Assembly: GCA_046728115.1 (NCBI GenBank)
Contig: JBKPDW010000012.1
Location: 1-48,391, forward strand
Origin: CAVSWN01 sp046728115
Lineage (GTDB): Bacteria > Acidobacteriota > Vicinamibacteria > Vicinamibacterales > CAVVIG01
DNA: 48,391 nt
Reading direction: 5' to 3'
The stretch's first letter is position 1. The number at the start of each line of letters is the position of its first letter. Below the pieces are notes generated by a model that ran no database searches, was not told where the DNA came from, and was given only the letters and a program-made list of their open reading frames with translations. A program made the position numbers and the translations under genes. Positions 34,790 through 42,561 of the stretch are shown piece after piece.

Positions 34790-35575
34790 ATGGGTTACAA
34801 AAGTGAGCTCGAGGCTCGACTCGCAAAGAAGACCACCGCGGCGATCGTCACGTACCAGATGATCGAGGACGGCGACCGCGTGATGGTTGGCCTGTCGGGC
34901 GGCAAAGACAGCTGGACGCTGTTACAGCTCCTCGATGTGCTTCGGCAGCGCGCGCCCATCCGGTTCTCGCTGATCGCCGTCAACGTCGACTCGGGCTACA
35001 AAGAATACAAACACGGCCTCATCGCCAGCACCTGCCGGGAGCGCGGCTGGGAATATCGCATCGAGCACACCGGGATTGGCCAGACGATCGACGATATCCT
35101 CGACGACGGTGCCACGCCGTGTTCTTTGTGCGCGCGGCTCCGCCGCGGCGTTTTGTATCGCATCGCCAGGGAGGTCGGCGCAACCAAGATCGCGCTCGGG
35201 CACCATGCGGACGATTTCATCGAGACGCTCCTGCTGAATCTGTTTTTCGCCGGCGCGCTGAAGGCGATGCCGGCCAAGCTCGTGTCCGATGATGGCGCGC
35301 ACGTCGTGATTCGACCGCTGGTGTACGTCGGCGAAGACGAAGCGCGTGCGTACACGAAGGAATCCGAGCTGCCGATTATCGGCTGCTGCTGCCCGGCCTG
35401 CGGCGACTTGAGCCTCCAGCGTCAGCGGACCAAGCGGCTGTTGATGGAGCTCGAGCGCGAGCATCCCGGTGTCAAGCAATCGATGCTCAAGGCGCTGTCC
35501 AACGTGGCGCCGCGGCATCTGTTGGACACCCGGTTGAATCCTCCGGCCGAGTTGAGAGCTCTCGCGACCGTATGA
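34790..35575 (+). CDS. ttcA: tRNA 2-thiocytidine biosynthesis protein TtcA
   Basis: 261 residues. The PP-loop is SGGKDS (about 35-40), the first cysteine pair CSLC and the later cysteine cluster GCCCPACGD followed by LQRQR give the iron-sulphur cluster and thiolation site of TtcA, which 2-thiolates C32 of some tRNAs in the cytosol. The two additional cysteines before CPAC are unusual. Overlap with dtd by four bases (ATGA). A weak GACAAT box ends five bases before the ATG and no Shine-Dalgarno sequence is seen. Confidence 0.9.
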   Translation: MGYKSELEARLAKKTTAAIVTYQMIEDGDRVMVGLSGGKDSWTLLQLLDVLRQRAPIRFSLIAVNVDSGYKEYKHGLIASTCRERGWEYRIEHTGIGQTIDDILDDGATPCSLCARLRRGVLYRIAREVGATKIALGHHADDFIETLLLNLFFAGALKAMPAKLVSDDGAHVVIRPLVYVGEDEARAYTKESELPIIGCCCPACGDLSLQRQRTKRLLMELEREHPGVKQSMLKALSNVAPRHLLDTRLNPPAELRALATV

Positions 35576-36030
35576 GAGCCGTCGTCCAGCGCGTGACCTC
35601 CGCTCGGGTCACCGTTGGCGATCGCATCGTCGGCGCGATCGACCGTGGTCTTGTCGCTTTCATCGGCGTCGAACGCGACGACGGACCGAAAGACGCCGAG
35701 TACATCGCTGCAAAAATCCGGGAACTCCGCATCTTCGAGAACCCGTCAGAACCATCGCGGCATCTGAACCGATCGGTCGAGGACCTCGGAGGCAGCGTTC
35801 TCGTCGTCTCGCAGTTCACGCTCGCGGGCGACTGCCGAAAGGGCAGGCGTCCTTCCTTCGATCACGCGGCACCCCCAAACATCGCACAGCCGCTGTACGA
35901 GGACGTGGTCCGCCAGCTGCGCAGCGCCCGCCTCGTTGTCGCCACTGGCGAGTTTCAGGCAACCATGCAAGTGTCGCTCGTCAACGATGGTCCGGTGACG
36001 CTGCTTCTCGACAGCCGCCGGCGCTTTTGA
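35572..36030 (+). CDS. dtd: D-aminoacyl-tRNA deacylase
   Basis: 152 residues, the expected length. It opens MRAVVQRVTSARV and has the catalytic SQFTLAGD block followed by KGRRPSF, plus the C-terminal NDGPVTLLLDS loop that binds the D-amino acid. It hydrolyses D-amino acids (and glycine) from tRNA. Its ATG overlaps the ttcA stop, so the two tRNA-quality genes are probably co-translated. Confidence 0.95.
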   Translation: MRAVVQRVTSARVTVGDRIVGAIDRGLVAFIGVERDDGPKDAEYIAAKIRELRIFENPSEPSRHLNRSVEDLGGSVLVVSQFTLAGDCRKGRRPSFDHAAPPNIAQPLYEDVVRQLRSARLVVATGEFQATMQVSLVNDGPVTLLLDSRRRF

Positions 36031-36056
36031 GAGTTCCGTCGCCGATCGAGACCGAC

Positions 36057-36085
36057 TTGTACGGCAAACGGCTGTGGTGTAAGGT
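36057..36085 (+). promoter_or_regulatory. leaderless promoter of the 36092 gene
   Basis: TTGTAC (36057-36062), 17 bases, TAAGGT (36080-36085), six bases, ATG 36092. AAGGTG within it could also serve as a Shine-Dalgarno sequence, so the two readings compete. Confidence 0.5.
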
Positions 36086-36091
36086 GAATTG

Positions 36092-36937
36092 ATGAGACCT
36101 TCAGTCGCGGGCGCTCTGCTCGCATCCATCCTGTTCGCCTCGCCGTCTGCTGCGCAACAACGTCCGCTGGTCACGGAGGATCCGGAAACGATCGGCGCAG
36201 GACACATTCTTCTGGAAGCCGGAATCGATTTCGCCGACGACCAGGAATATCCCGTCTCGGGCTTGAAGGGTAATCTCTGGCGCGTGCCGGCGGTCGGCAT
36301 CAGCGTGGGCCTCAGTTCGATTGCCGAATTGCAGTTCGATGGGGGCCTCAATCACCTCTTGATCGCATCGCGCAACCCCAAGGCGCCATTGGCGTCGGCG
36401 CTGACTGTGACCGGCGACTCGACGCATGACGTCGAAGACATTGTCGTCGCCACCAAAATCCGGATAGTCTCCGAGACACCCGGTCGTCCGGCGTTCGGCG
36501 TCCGCTTCGCGACCAAATTGCCGAATGCGTCCAACGAGAAGGGCCTCGGTCTGGACACGACCGATTTCTTCGTCTCGATGCTGGTCGCCAAAACAATCGA
36601 GTCGATACGAATGGTAGGCAATCTCGGCCTTGGCATCCTCACGGATCCGACGTCGGCGGCCCGGCAGAACGATGTGCTCACCTATGGAGTCTCGTTCGCG
36701 CGCGCGGTGACGTCGCACGCGGAGGTCGTCGGAGAGTTGAACGGCCGCGCTTCGACACGCGACAAGGGACCGCTGCCAGGAACAGAGAGTCGCGCATTGT
36801 TCCGGTTAGGAACGCGGTACACCTACAACGCCGTGCGCGTTGACGGAGCCGTGTTCTTTGGTCTGACTTCGGTGGACCCGACGATCGGGTTCACAGCGGG
36901 CCTGACTTACGTGTTCAACGGCTTCAGGGTGCCGTAG
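36092..36937 (+). CDS. Outer-membrane beta-barrel-like protein of unknown role
   Basis: About 281 residues. The signal peptide ends at SPSAAQ. The rest is alternating, aromatic and glycine-rich beta-strands (LLEAGIDFADDQ, VPAVGISVGLSS, GVRFATKLP, RLGTRYTYN) ending in AGLTYVFNGFRVP, like a small outer-membrane barrel of the porin-like or phenol-degradation MetA type. The function cannot be assigned. ATG 36092 is used; TTG 36089 is adjacent. The 3' end overlaps the end of the glpD-like gene by 31 bases on the other strand. Confidence 0.65.
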   Translation: MRPSVAGALLASILFASPSAAQQRPLVTEDPETIGAGHILLEAGIDFADDQEYPVSGLKGNLWRVPAVGISVGLSSIAELQFDGGLNHLLIASRNPKAPLASALTVTGDSTHDVEDIVVATKIRIVSETPGRPAFGVRFATKLPNASNEKGLGLDTTDFFVSMLVAKTIESIRMVGNLGLGILTDPTSAARQNDVLTYGVSFARAVTSHAEVVGELNGRASTRDKGPLPGTESRALFRLGTRYTYNAVRVDGAVFFGLTSVDPTIGFTAGLTYVFNGFRVP

Positions 36938-38538
36938 AAGCGCCGAACGGCGGCCACCTCTTCGCCCTGGCGCTCGATCGGCCATCCAAGTTCGCCTCCG
37001 ACGATGGCAGCTGCACGCGCCAGCGGTTCCTCACCCGGGTCGCCCAGAGCTCCAATCGGAGTGCGTCGCAGCACCGCGTCGGACAGGGTGACCGCCATTT
37101 CGCGACGGACGGCGTGAATCAGCTGCGCGCCGATTACCGGCAAATCGGGGGCGATCCGCGTGCGCCAGTCCGGACGTGCTGCGGCGACTTCCAGGACATC
37201 GCGGTAGCGCGATCCGTACGCGGCAATCAGATGGGGAATAGTGTCGCTCGGCAGACCCTCATCGTGCTCTCTTCGTCCCTCCGCGATGGCAAAGCCGACA
37301 TCCCGGATACCACCGCCTGGCAAGACGGTTGTGCCAGTTCGGCACGGCACGGCTTGTCGCCCCAGCTTCGAGAAGACGAGATCCGTCACCTGCTCGGCTG
37401 TAGCGCGCGCCGTCGTGTACTTGGCGCTGGCGACGCTGACGAGGCCGTCGACGCCATCCGACGCATGATCTCGCAACTGCATGAGTTTGGCCGGCCCCAC
37501 ATGCGATCCGTTGATCGTGGCCGGCAATACGCCACGGTGGACGAGGGTGACATCACTGAGGGTCAGATCGAGCGCGGGAAACGCCTGATTCAAGTCGGTG
37601 ATGAACGATGCAACGTCCGCCTCGCTGATCGTCCGGTCGTCCGGCGGGCACACCTGGCCCGACTCCCACGTCCCGAACAAGGCCCGCTCGCGCCACGGCA
37701 CGAGGAAGAGATACCGGCCGTCGAGCGACCGTCCTCCAAGTGCCTCTTCGCCAGCGTCCCGTTTGGTCACGAGATTCATCGCCTTGACCATCGGGATCCG
37801 GGTCGAGATATTGAGCGGCTCGATCAACGCGTCGAGGTCGCCGCCGGTCGCATTGACAAGCAAGCGACACGCGATCTCGAAACAGCCACCCGTCAGGTCG
37901 TCTCGTGCCTTGACCCCGGTCACGCGGCGTCCCTCCGTCAGCGGCTCGGTTGCTTCGACATGGTTGGCCAACACGGCGCCATGTTCGAAAGCCGCCAGAA
38001 CAAAGGCAAACGTCAATCGATCGGACTCCGTGGAGACATAGTCGTGCCATACAGCCGCCCCGGTGAGGCCCTGCCTGCGAAGACCTGGATACAGCTGAAT
38101 GGCTGTGCCGCGCGAGACGACGTGGCCCGCCGGAAGTCGCAGCGATGCAGGCACTCCGCGATTGCGGCCAAGTGTGACGATGCGATCGAGCGCAAAGCCG
38201 ACGCGCATGGCCAGTTTGCCGCGCATCAGGGAGCGATAGAGAGGCAGCGCGAACGGCGTCGGCCGAAGCGCATGGGGCGCGATCCGCGCAAAGGCGCGGC
38301 GCTCGAGCACTGATTCGCGCGATCGAGAAACGTCGACCGTCTGCAGATATCGCAGGCCGCCGTGGATCGTGCGCAGATGATTGAACGACGCGCCGCCGCC
38401 GAAGTCGCCGCGCTCGATGAGCGCGACGCCGAGGCCGCGCTGCGCCGCATCGTACGCGATCGCGAGGCCGTGAATGCCGCCGCCGACGACGAGCAGATCG
38501 AAGGTGCGGCCGCTCAGTTGATCGAGATCGCGGGTCAT
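36907..38538 (-). CDS. glpD: FAD-dependent glycerol-3-phosphate dehydrogenase (GlpD type)
   Basis: 543 residues. N-terminal FAD-binding GGGIHGLAIA with ALIERGDFGGGAS, the IHGGLRYLQ segment and the C-terminal helical domain (RREMAVTLSDAVLRR) are as in GlpD. It oxidises glycerol-3-phosphate to dihydroxyacetone phosphate at the membrane, passing electrons to quinone. A variant loop (ASFNHLRT) replaces the usual serine-rich ASRSSK, so substrate use should be checked. Its ATG follows TAGGAT (38553-38548) by nine bases and it is divergent from the methyltransferase gene. Confidence 0.88.
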   Translation of the reverse strand: MTRDLDQLSGRTFDLLVVGGGIHGLAIAYDAAQRGLGVALIERGDFGGGASFNHLRTIHGGLRYLQTVDVSRSRESVLERRAFARIAPHALRPTPFALPLYRSLMRGKLAMRVGFALDRIVTLGRNRGVPASLRLPAGHVVSRGTAIQLYPGLRRQGLTGAAVWHDYVSTESDRLTFAFVLAAFEHGAVLANHVEATEPLTEGRRVTGVKARDDLTGGCFEIACRLLVNATGGDLDALIEPLNISTRIPMVKAMNLVTKRDAGEEALGGRSLDGRYLFLVPWRERALFGTWESGQVCPPDDRTISEADVASFITDLNQAFPALDLTLSDVTLVHRGVLPATINGSHVGPAKLMQLRDHASDGVDGLVSVASAKYTTARATAEQVTDLVFSKLGRQAVPCRTGTTVLPGGGIRDVGFAIAEGRREHDEGLPSDTIPHLIAAYGSRYRDVLEVAAARPDWRTRIAPDLPVIGAQLIHAVRREMAVTLSDAVLRRTPIGALGDPGEEPLARAAAIVGGELGWPIERQGEEVAAVRRFYGTLKPLNT

Positions 38539-38547
38539 CGAGGCGAC

Positions 38548-38574
38548 ATCCTACCAGCGTTCTCCGGGTATAGT
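38548..38574. promoter_or_regulatory. divergent promoter region of glpD-like and methyltransferase genes
   Basis: Forward: TATAGT (38569-38574), six bases, GTG 38581, a leaderless layout. Reverse: TAGGAT (38553-38548), nine bases, ATG 38538. No convincing -35 for either; the gap between the genes is only 42 bases. Confidence 0.4.
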
Positions 38575-38580
38575 TTGGAC

Positions 38581-39339
38581 GTGGCGACGATCGACGACGT
38601 CCGTGCGTACTGGAACCGGCAGGTCCACGACCTGAAAATCACGCGGCATCCGGTCGGATCGCGTCCGTTCTTCGACGACCTCGATCAGTATCACTTCGAG
38701 AAGCTGCACTACCTGCTCCGGCTCGTGGACTTTGACGGCTACCGCGGTCGAATGGTTCTCGAAGTCGGCTGCGGGGCCGGGACCGACCTGGCCCGCTTCG
38801 CCAAAGGCGGCGCGGTTGTCACCGGAGTCGATCTGACCGCGCCGGCGATCGACCTCGCCCGCACGAACTTCGCGCAACTCGGCTTGCCCGGCCGATTCGA
38901 GGTCGCCGACGGCGAGCGACTGCCTTTTCCGGACAATACGTTTGACCTGGTGTACGCGCATGGGGTTGTCCAGTACACCGCCAGCCCCGGGCAGATGATC
39001 GGCGAGTGCCGGCGGGTGTTGAAACCGGGTGGGGAGGCCATTTTTCAGGTCTACAACCGGTGGTCCTGGCTGTATCTGCTGTCGAAGATGATGAAGGTCG
39101 GCCTGGAACACGAAGATGCGCCGGTACTGATGACGTTCAGCATCGGCGAGTTTCGTCGCCTCCTCGCCGGCTTCATCGACGTGCGGGTCGTGCCCGAGCG
39201 GTTTCCGGTGAAATCGCGTTTGCACGGCGGATGGAAAGGCGCGCTGTACAACGGCCTGTTCGTCGGCGGATTCAACATGCTGCCGCGACGCCTGGTGCGG
39301 CGCTTCGGCTGGCACCTCATGGGGTTCTGTAGGAAATAG
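38581..39339 (+). CDS. SAM-dependent class I methyltransferase
   Basis: 252 residues with motif I VLEVGCGAGTDLARF, TGVDLTAPAI, FEVADGERLPFPDNTFDLVYAHGV and RRVLKPGGEAIFQVYN, a Methyltransf_11 core. The C-terminal ~80 residues are hydrophobic and basic, suggesting contact with the membrane. The substrate is unknown. I start it at GTG 38581 because TATAGT precedes it by six bases and the upstream frame runs into the glpD gene. It is nine bases upstream of the dapF homologue. Confidence 0.85.
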   Translation: MATIDDVRAYWNRQVHDLKITRHPVGSRPFFDDLDQYHFEKLHYLLRLVDFDGYRGRMVLEVGCGAGTDLARFAKGGAVVTGVDLTAPAIDLARTNFAQLGLPGRFEVADGERLPFPDNTFDLVYAHGVVQYTASPGQMIGECRRVLKPGGEAIFQVYNRWSWLYLLSKMMKVGLEHEDAPVLMTFSIGEFRRLLAGFIDVRVVPERFPVKSRLHGGWKGALYNGLFVGGFNMLPRRLVRRFGWHLMGFCRK

Positions 39340-39347
39340 CGACATCA

Positions 39348-40151
39348 ATGCTGCGTTTTACGAAAGCCCATGCCTTCGGAAACGACTTCCTCTACGTGTT
39401 GAAAACGGACGTGCAGGGCACACCGTTGGATGTCCTGGCGCGGGAGCTCTGCCATCGGCACACGGGCGTCGGCGCGGACGGGTTGATTGTTTACGAACCC
39501 ACCGCGGCCGGTGCGTCGATGCAACTGCTGAACGCTGACGGAAGCCCTTCGGAAGTGTCGGGGAACGGGGTTCGTGGGCTCGCGGCAATTTTGCTCAGAG
39601 ATGACGACCGATCGGACGCTCGAGTCAGGATTCAGAGCGACGGCGGCGTCAAGCACCTGACCAGGCTCGAACGATCGGGTCCGCGCCAGCATTTTCGCGC
39701 TGCCATGGGGTTGCCCGTTGGACTTCGTCAGGTGCCAATCGACGTATCGGGCGAGACGCTTCAGGCCGCCGTGATGACCTTTGGCAACCCCCAATGTGTC
39801 GTTCTGGGACCGTTGCCCGACGACCAGCGCTTCCGGCACCTCGGGCCGGCGCTCGAACGCCACCCGATGTTTCCCGAACGCACGAACGTCGAGTTCGCCT
39901 CGGTCGAAGGGCGCGATGTCGTCAGGATCCGCATCTGGGAACGTGGCGTGGGACCGACCAGCTCGTCGGGTACGGGCTCATGCGCGTCGCTGATCGCGGC
40001 AGCCGCATTCGGCGGCGCGGCGCGCGACGCCGCGGTGATCGCGCCCGGCGGTTCGCAGCGCGTCGAGTGGCGAGACGACAGCGTCTACCTGACCGGCTGG
40101 GCGGAGATCCTTTTCGACGGGACCTGGCTCCGCGCAGAATCTGCCTCCTGA
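39348..40151 (+). CDS. dapF: Diaminopimelate epimerase homologue with serines at both catalytic cysteine positions
   Basis: 267 residues, DapF fold and length: KAHAFGNDF, GVGADGLI, NVEFA and RIWERGVGP are conserved. The two active-site cysteines are not. The first, usually in a CGNG context, is SGNG (Ser71, codon 39558-39560). The second, usually ACGTG or ACGSG, is SSGTG (Ser207, codon 39966-39968). The GNPH motif is GNPQ. DapF normally interconverts LL- and meso-diaminopimelate, so this protein may be inactive, weakly active, or have another substrate. Operon with the methyltransferase. Confidence 0.85.
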   Translation: MLRFTKAHAFGNDFLYVLKTDVQGTPLDVLARELCHRHTGVGADGLIVYEPTAAGASMQLLNADGSPSEVSGNGVRGLAAILLRDDDRSDARVRIQSDGGVKHLTRLERSGPRQHFRAAMGLPVGLRQVPIDVSGETLQAAVMTFGNPQCVVLGPLPDDQRFRHLGPALERHPMFPERTNVEFASVEGRDVVRIRIWERGVGPTSSSGTGSCASLIAAAAFGGAARDAAVIAPGGSQRVEWRDDSVYLTGWAEILFDGTWLRAESAS

Positions 40152-40166
40152 CAGATCGCGAATCGA

Positions 40167-40769
40167 TCAGTTTTTTCGCTGACCGCTGCGGCGGCGATGA
40201 GGCCCTCCGGCAGTGGCTTGCTCGAGATTCCGCGAAATGCCCCGGAGAGTCGCTGTTGCCCGTGTCGCGGCGTCGGTCGCAGCTTGATAGTTGCCCGAGG
40301 CAAGCGTTGTGCGCGCTTCTTGCACCGCACGATCGGCGTCATCGATCGTGGCTCGAGGACCAGCAAGCGTTTTGGGCGGAAGCCGGGCGTTCTGTGCGGA
40401 CTTGAGGGCGGAGCGCGCCGCCGTCAGGGCGGCAGAAGCGTCGGCCAGCGCGCGCTCTGCCGCATTCCGCGCGCTGGCTTTGCGGACGGCCGTTTCCTTT
40501 GCCGCGTTCTGGGCGCGCTCGCGAGCGTCGAGGGCGTGATTCAGGGCCAGCCGGTAATCGCGATCGATCACAGCGTCCCGCGCGCGTTTGAGCGCGTCGC
40601 TGGCCGCTACGAATTCGTCGTGCGCAAACTCGTCGGCGCCGGCGGTGCGTGCCGCGTCGATCGCCGTCTGCGCCTCCTGGAGTTCCTTGTCTGGCGGCGT
40701 GCCGCACGCCGTGCCGCCGATCGCCGCCGCGAAGGCGATTGGCAGCAACCGTCGGCGGAGCGAGCGCAT
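40167..40769 (-). CDS. Lipoprotein with alpha-helical DUF4398-like region
   Basis: About 200 residues. Signal peptide ends GGTAC (lipobox). The mature part is alanine- and charge-rich helix (AREAQ, RDYRLALNHALDARERAQ), giving a coiled-coil or helical hairpin, as in DUF4398/OmpA-associated lipoproteins that may tie the envelope together. ATG 40769 is preferred over GTG 40793 and ATG 40775 because TATACT (40782-40777) precedes it by seven bases; this layout may be leaderless. It is convergent with dapF, divergent from radC. Confidence 0.6.
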   Translation of the reverse strand: MRSLRRRLLPIAFAAAIGGTACGTPPDKELQEAQTAIDAARTAGADEFAHDEFVAASDALKRARDAVIDRDYRLALNHALDARERAQNAAKETAVRKASARNAAERALADASAALTAARSALKSAQNARLPPKTLAGPRATIDDADRAVQEARTTLASGNYQAATDAATRATATLRGISRNLEQATAGGPHRRRSGQRKN

Positions 40770-40776
40770 CCACATG

Positions 40777-40782
40777 AGTATA
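40777..40782 (-). promoter_or_regulatory. -10 box of the DUF4398-like lipoprotein
   Basis: TATACT (40782-40777), seven bases before ATG 40769; no clear -35. Confidence 0.35.
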
Positions 40783-40821
40783 CGGCGTGGCACGCGGGCT
40801 TGCTAAGTGGAGGAGAGCCAG

Positions 40822-41499
40822 TTGAGCGCGATTCGAGACCTGGCGCCTGACGATCGGCCACGCGAAAAACTATTGCGGCATGGCGCCTCCGCGCTGGGCG
40901 ACAACGAGCTCGTGGCGCTCGTGATCGGCCACGGGACGCGCGGCAACGGCGCCCTCACGCTCGCCAACGACCTGCTGTCCGAGTGCGGTGGTCTCCACGG
41001 GCTGACGCGATCGACCTGCGACGACCTTGCGCGTGTCAGCGGCATTGGCAGAGCGCGCGCCGCGCAAATCGTCGCGGCCGTGGAGCTCGGTCGGCGCACG
41101 CTCGCCCATGCTCCAAGCGCCCGCGTGCGGATCAAAGGGCCGCGCGAGGCCGCCGATTATCTGATGCCCCGGTTCGGCGGACGTGCGGTCGAACAGTTCG
41201 GCGTTCTGCTGCTCGACAGTCGCCACCGCGTGATGCGCTCGGCCATCCTTGCAGTCGGGACGCTGAATTCGTCCGCCGTGCTGCCGCGCGAAGTGTTTCG
41301 CGAGGCAGCCATTGGCGGTGCGGCCGCGATCGTGGTCTTCCACAACCATCCGTCGGGCGATCCGGCGCCGAGCGCGGAAGATGCGGAGCTCACGCGCCGA
41401 TTGGCCGCGGCTGGCGCGCTGATGGGCATCGACGTCGTCGATCATGTGATCCTCGGCGACGCGCGCTACTGCAGCTTCAAGGAATCCGGTGGGTGGTGA
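40822..41499 (+). CDS. radC: RadC/JAMM-domain protein
   Basis: About 225 residues. N-terminal helix-hairpin-helix (GIGRARAAQIVAAVELGRR) and a JAMM domain with the zinc motif HNHPSGDPAPSAED (HxH-x7-S-x2-D). The exact biochemical role of RadC is unsettled. TTG 40822 is chosen because GGAGGAG (40809-40815) lies six bases before it; GTG 40807 is longer but would place the Shine-Dalgarno inside the gene. Confidence 0.92.
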   Translation: MSAIRDLAPDDRPREKLLRHGASALGDNELVALVIGHGTRGNGALTLANDLLSECGGLHGLTRSTCDDLARVSGIGRARAAQIVAAVELGRRTLAHAPSARVRIKGPREAADYLMPRFGGRAVEQFGVLLLDSRHRVMRSAILAVGTLNSSAVLPREVFREAAIGGAAAIVVFHNHPSGDPAPSAEDAELTRRLAAAGALMGIDVVDHVILGDARYCSFKESGGW

Positions 41500-41540
41500 G
41501 GATTGCCGTTCGCCGAGTAACATTACATACACATCGAGCC

Positions 41541-42521
41541 ATGTCGATCAAAGCTTTTCGCGTCTTCGAGGAGAACAAGACGATTGCCGCACGGGTGGTT
41601 CAGATTGAGCTGAACGATCTCGATGCCGGCGCCGTCGTGATCAGGGCGGCATATTCGAGCGTGAACTACAAGGATGCGCTTGCCGCAACCGGCGCGGGCA
41701 AGATTATGCGCCGGTTTCCCCTCGTCGGCGGCATCGACGTCGCAGGAACGGTTGAATCGAGCACCGATGCCAGGTACAAGGCAGGCGATGCGGTTCTGGT
41801 CACCGGATACGATCTCGGCGTCGCCCACGACGGCGGATATGCGGAATACGTGCGTGTTCCAGCCGAATGGATCGTTCCGATCCCTGCGGGCCTGACGCTT
41901 TTTCGGGCGATGGCGATAGGGACGGCGGGGTTTACCGCGGCGCTGTCGGTGGTCGAGATGGAGCGCAACGGGCTCGCGCCCGGCCAGGGGCCGGTTATCG
42001 TTACCGGCGCGACGGGTGGGGTTGGCAGCGTTGCCGTTCAGTGTCTGGCGACACGCGGTTACAGGGTGACCGCGCTGACCTCCAAGGCGTCCGAGAGCGA
42101 TTACCTGAAGACGCTCGGTGCAACCGACGTCATCGTACGGACCGCGCTGCAGATGGGAACGCGTCCCCTCGAGAAGGCGACGTGGGCGGGCGCGGTCGAT
42201 CCGGTCGGCGGCGACACGCTCGCGTGGCTGACGCGCACGATGATGCCCGGCGGCAGCATCGCAAGCTCCGGATTGGCCGGCGGCACCGAGCTGCACACCA
42301 CCGTCCTGCCGTTCATCCTGCGCGGCGTCAAGCTGCTCGGCATCGACTCGGTGATGTGTCCTGCGGAGACGCGCCGCGACGTGTGGCAGCGACTGACGAC
42401 CGACCTGAAGCCCGCGCACCTCGACGCGATGGCGCGCGAGATCTCGCTCGACGAGCTGCCGATGGCCTTCGAGACGCTGCTCAAAGGCGGAGCTCGAGGG
42501 CGATTCGTCGTCAAGCTCTGA
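41541..42521 (+). CDS. acuI: AcuI/YhdH-type medium-chain oxidoreductase
   Basis: 326 residues. Non-zinc MDR family: SVNYKDALA, FPLVGGIDVAGTV, TGATGGVGSVAVQCLA and a late GGTEL are as in YhdH/AcuI, NADPH-dependent acryloyl-CoA reductases or quinone-like oxidoreductases. The true substrate may differ. The frame is open for another ~550 bases upstream but lies over radC. Start is ATG 41541. Confidence 0.88.
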   Translation: MSIKAFRVFEENKTIAARVVQIELNDLDAGAVVIRAAYSSVNYKDALAATGAGKIMRRFPLVGGIDVAGTVESSTDARYKAGDAVLVTGYDLGVAHDGGYAEYVRVPAEWIVPIPAGLTLFRAMAIGTAGFTAALSVVEMERNGLAPGQGPVIVTGATGGVGSVAVQCLATRGYRVTALTSKASESDYLKTLGATDVIVRTALQMGTRPLEKATWAGAVDPVGGDTLAWLTRTMMPGGSIASSGLAGGTELHTTVLPFILRGVKLLGIDSVMCPAETRRDVWQRLTTDLKPAHLDAMAREISLDELPMAFETLLKGGARGRFVVKL

Positions 42522-42561
42522 TAATCTCAACTGTGGACGCGCGATCGGAGTTGAGCCAACG

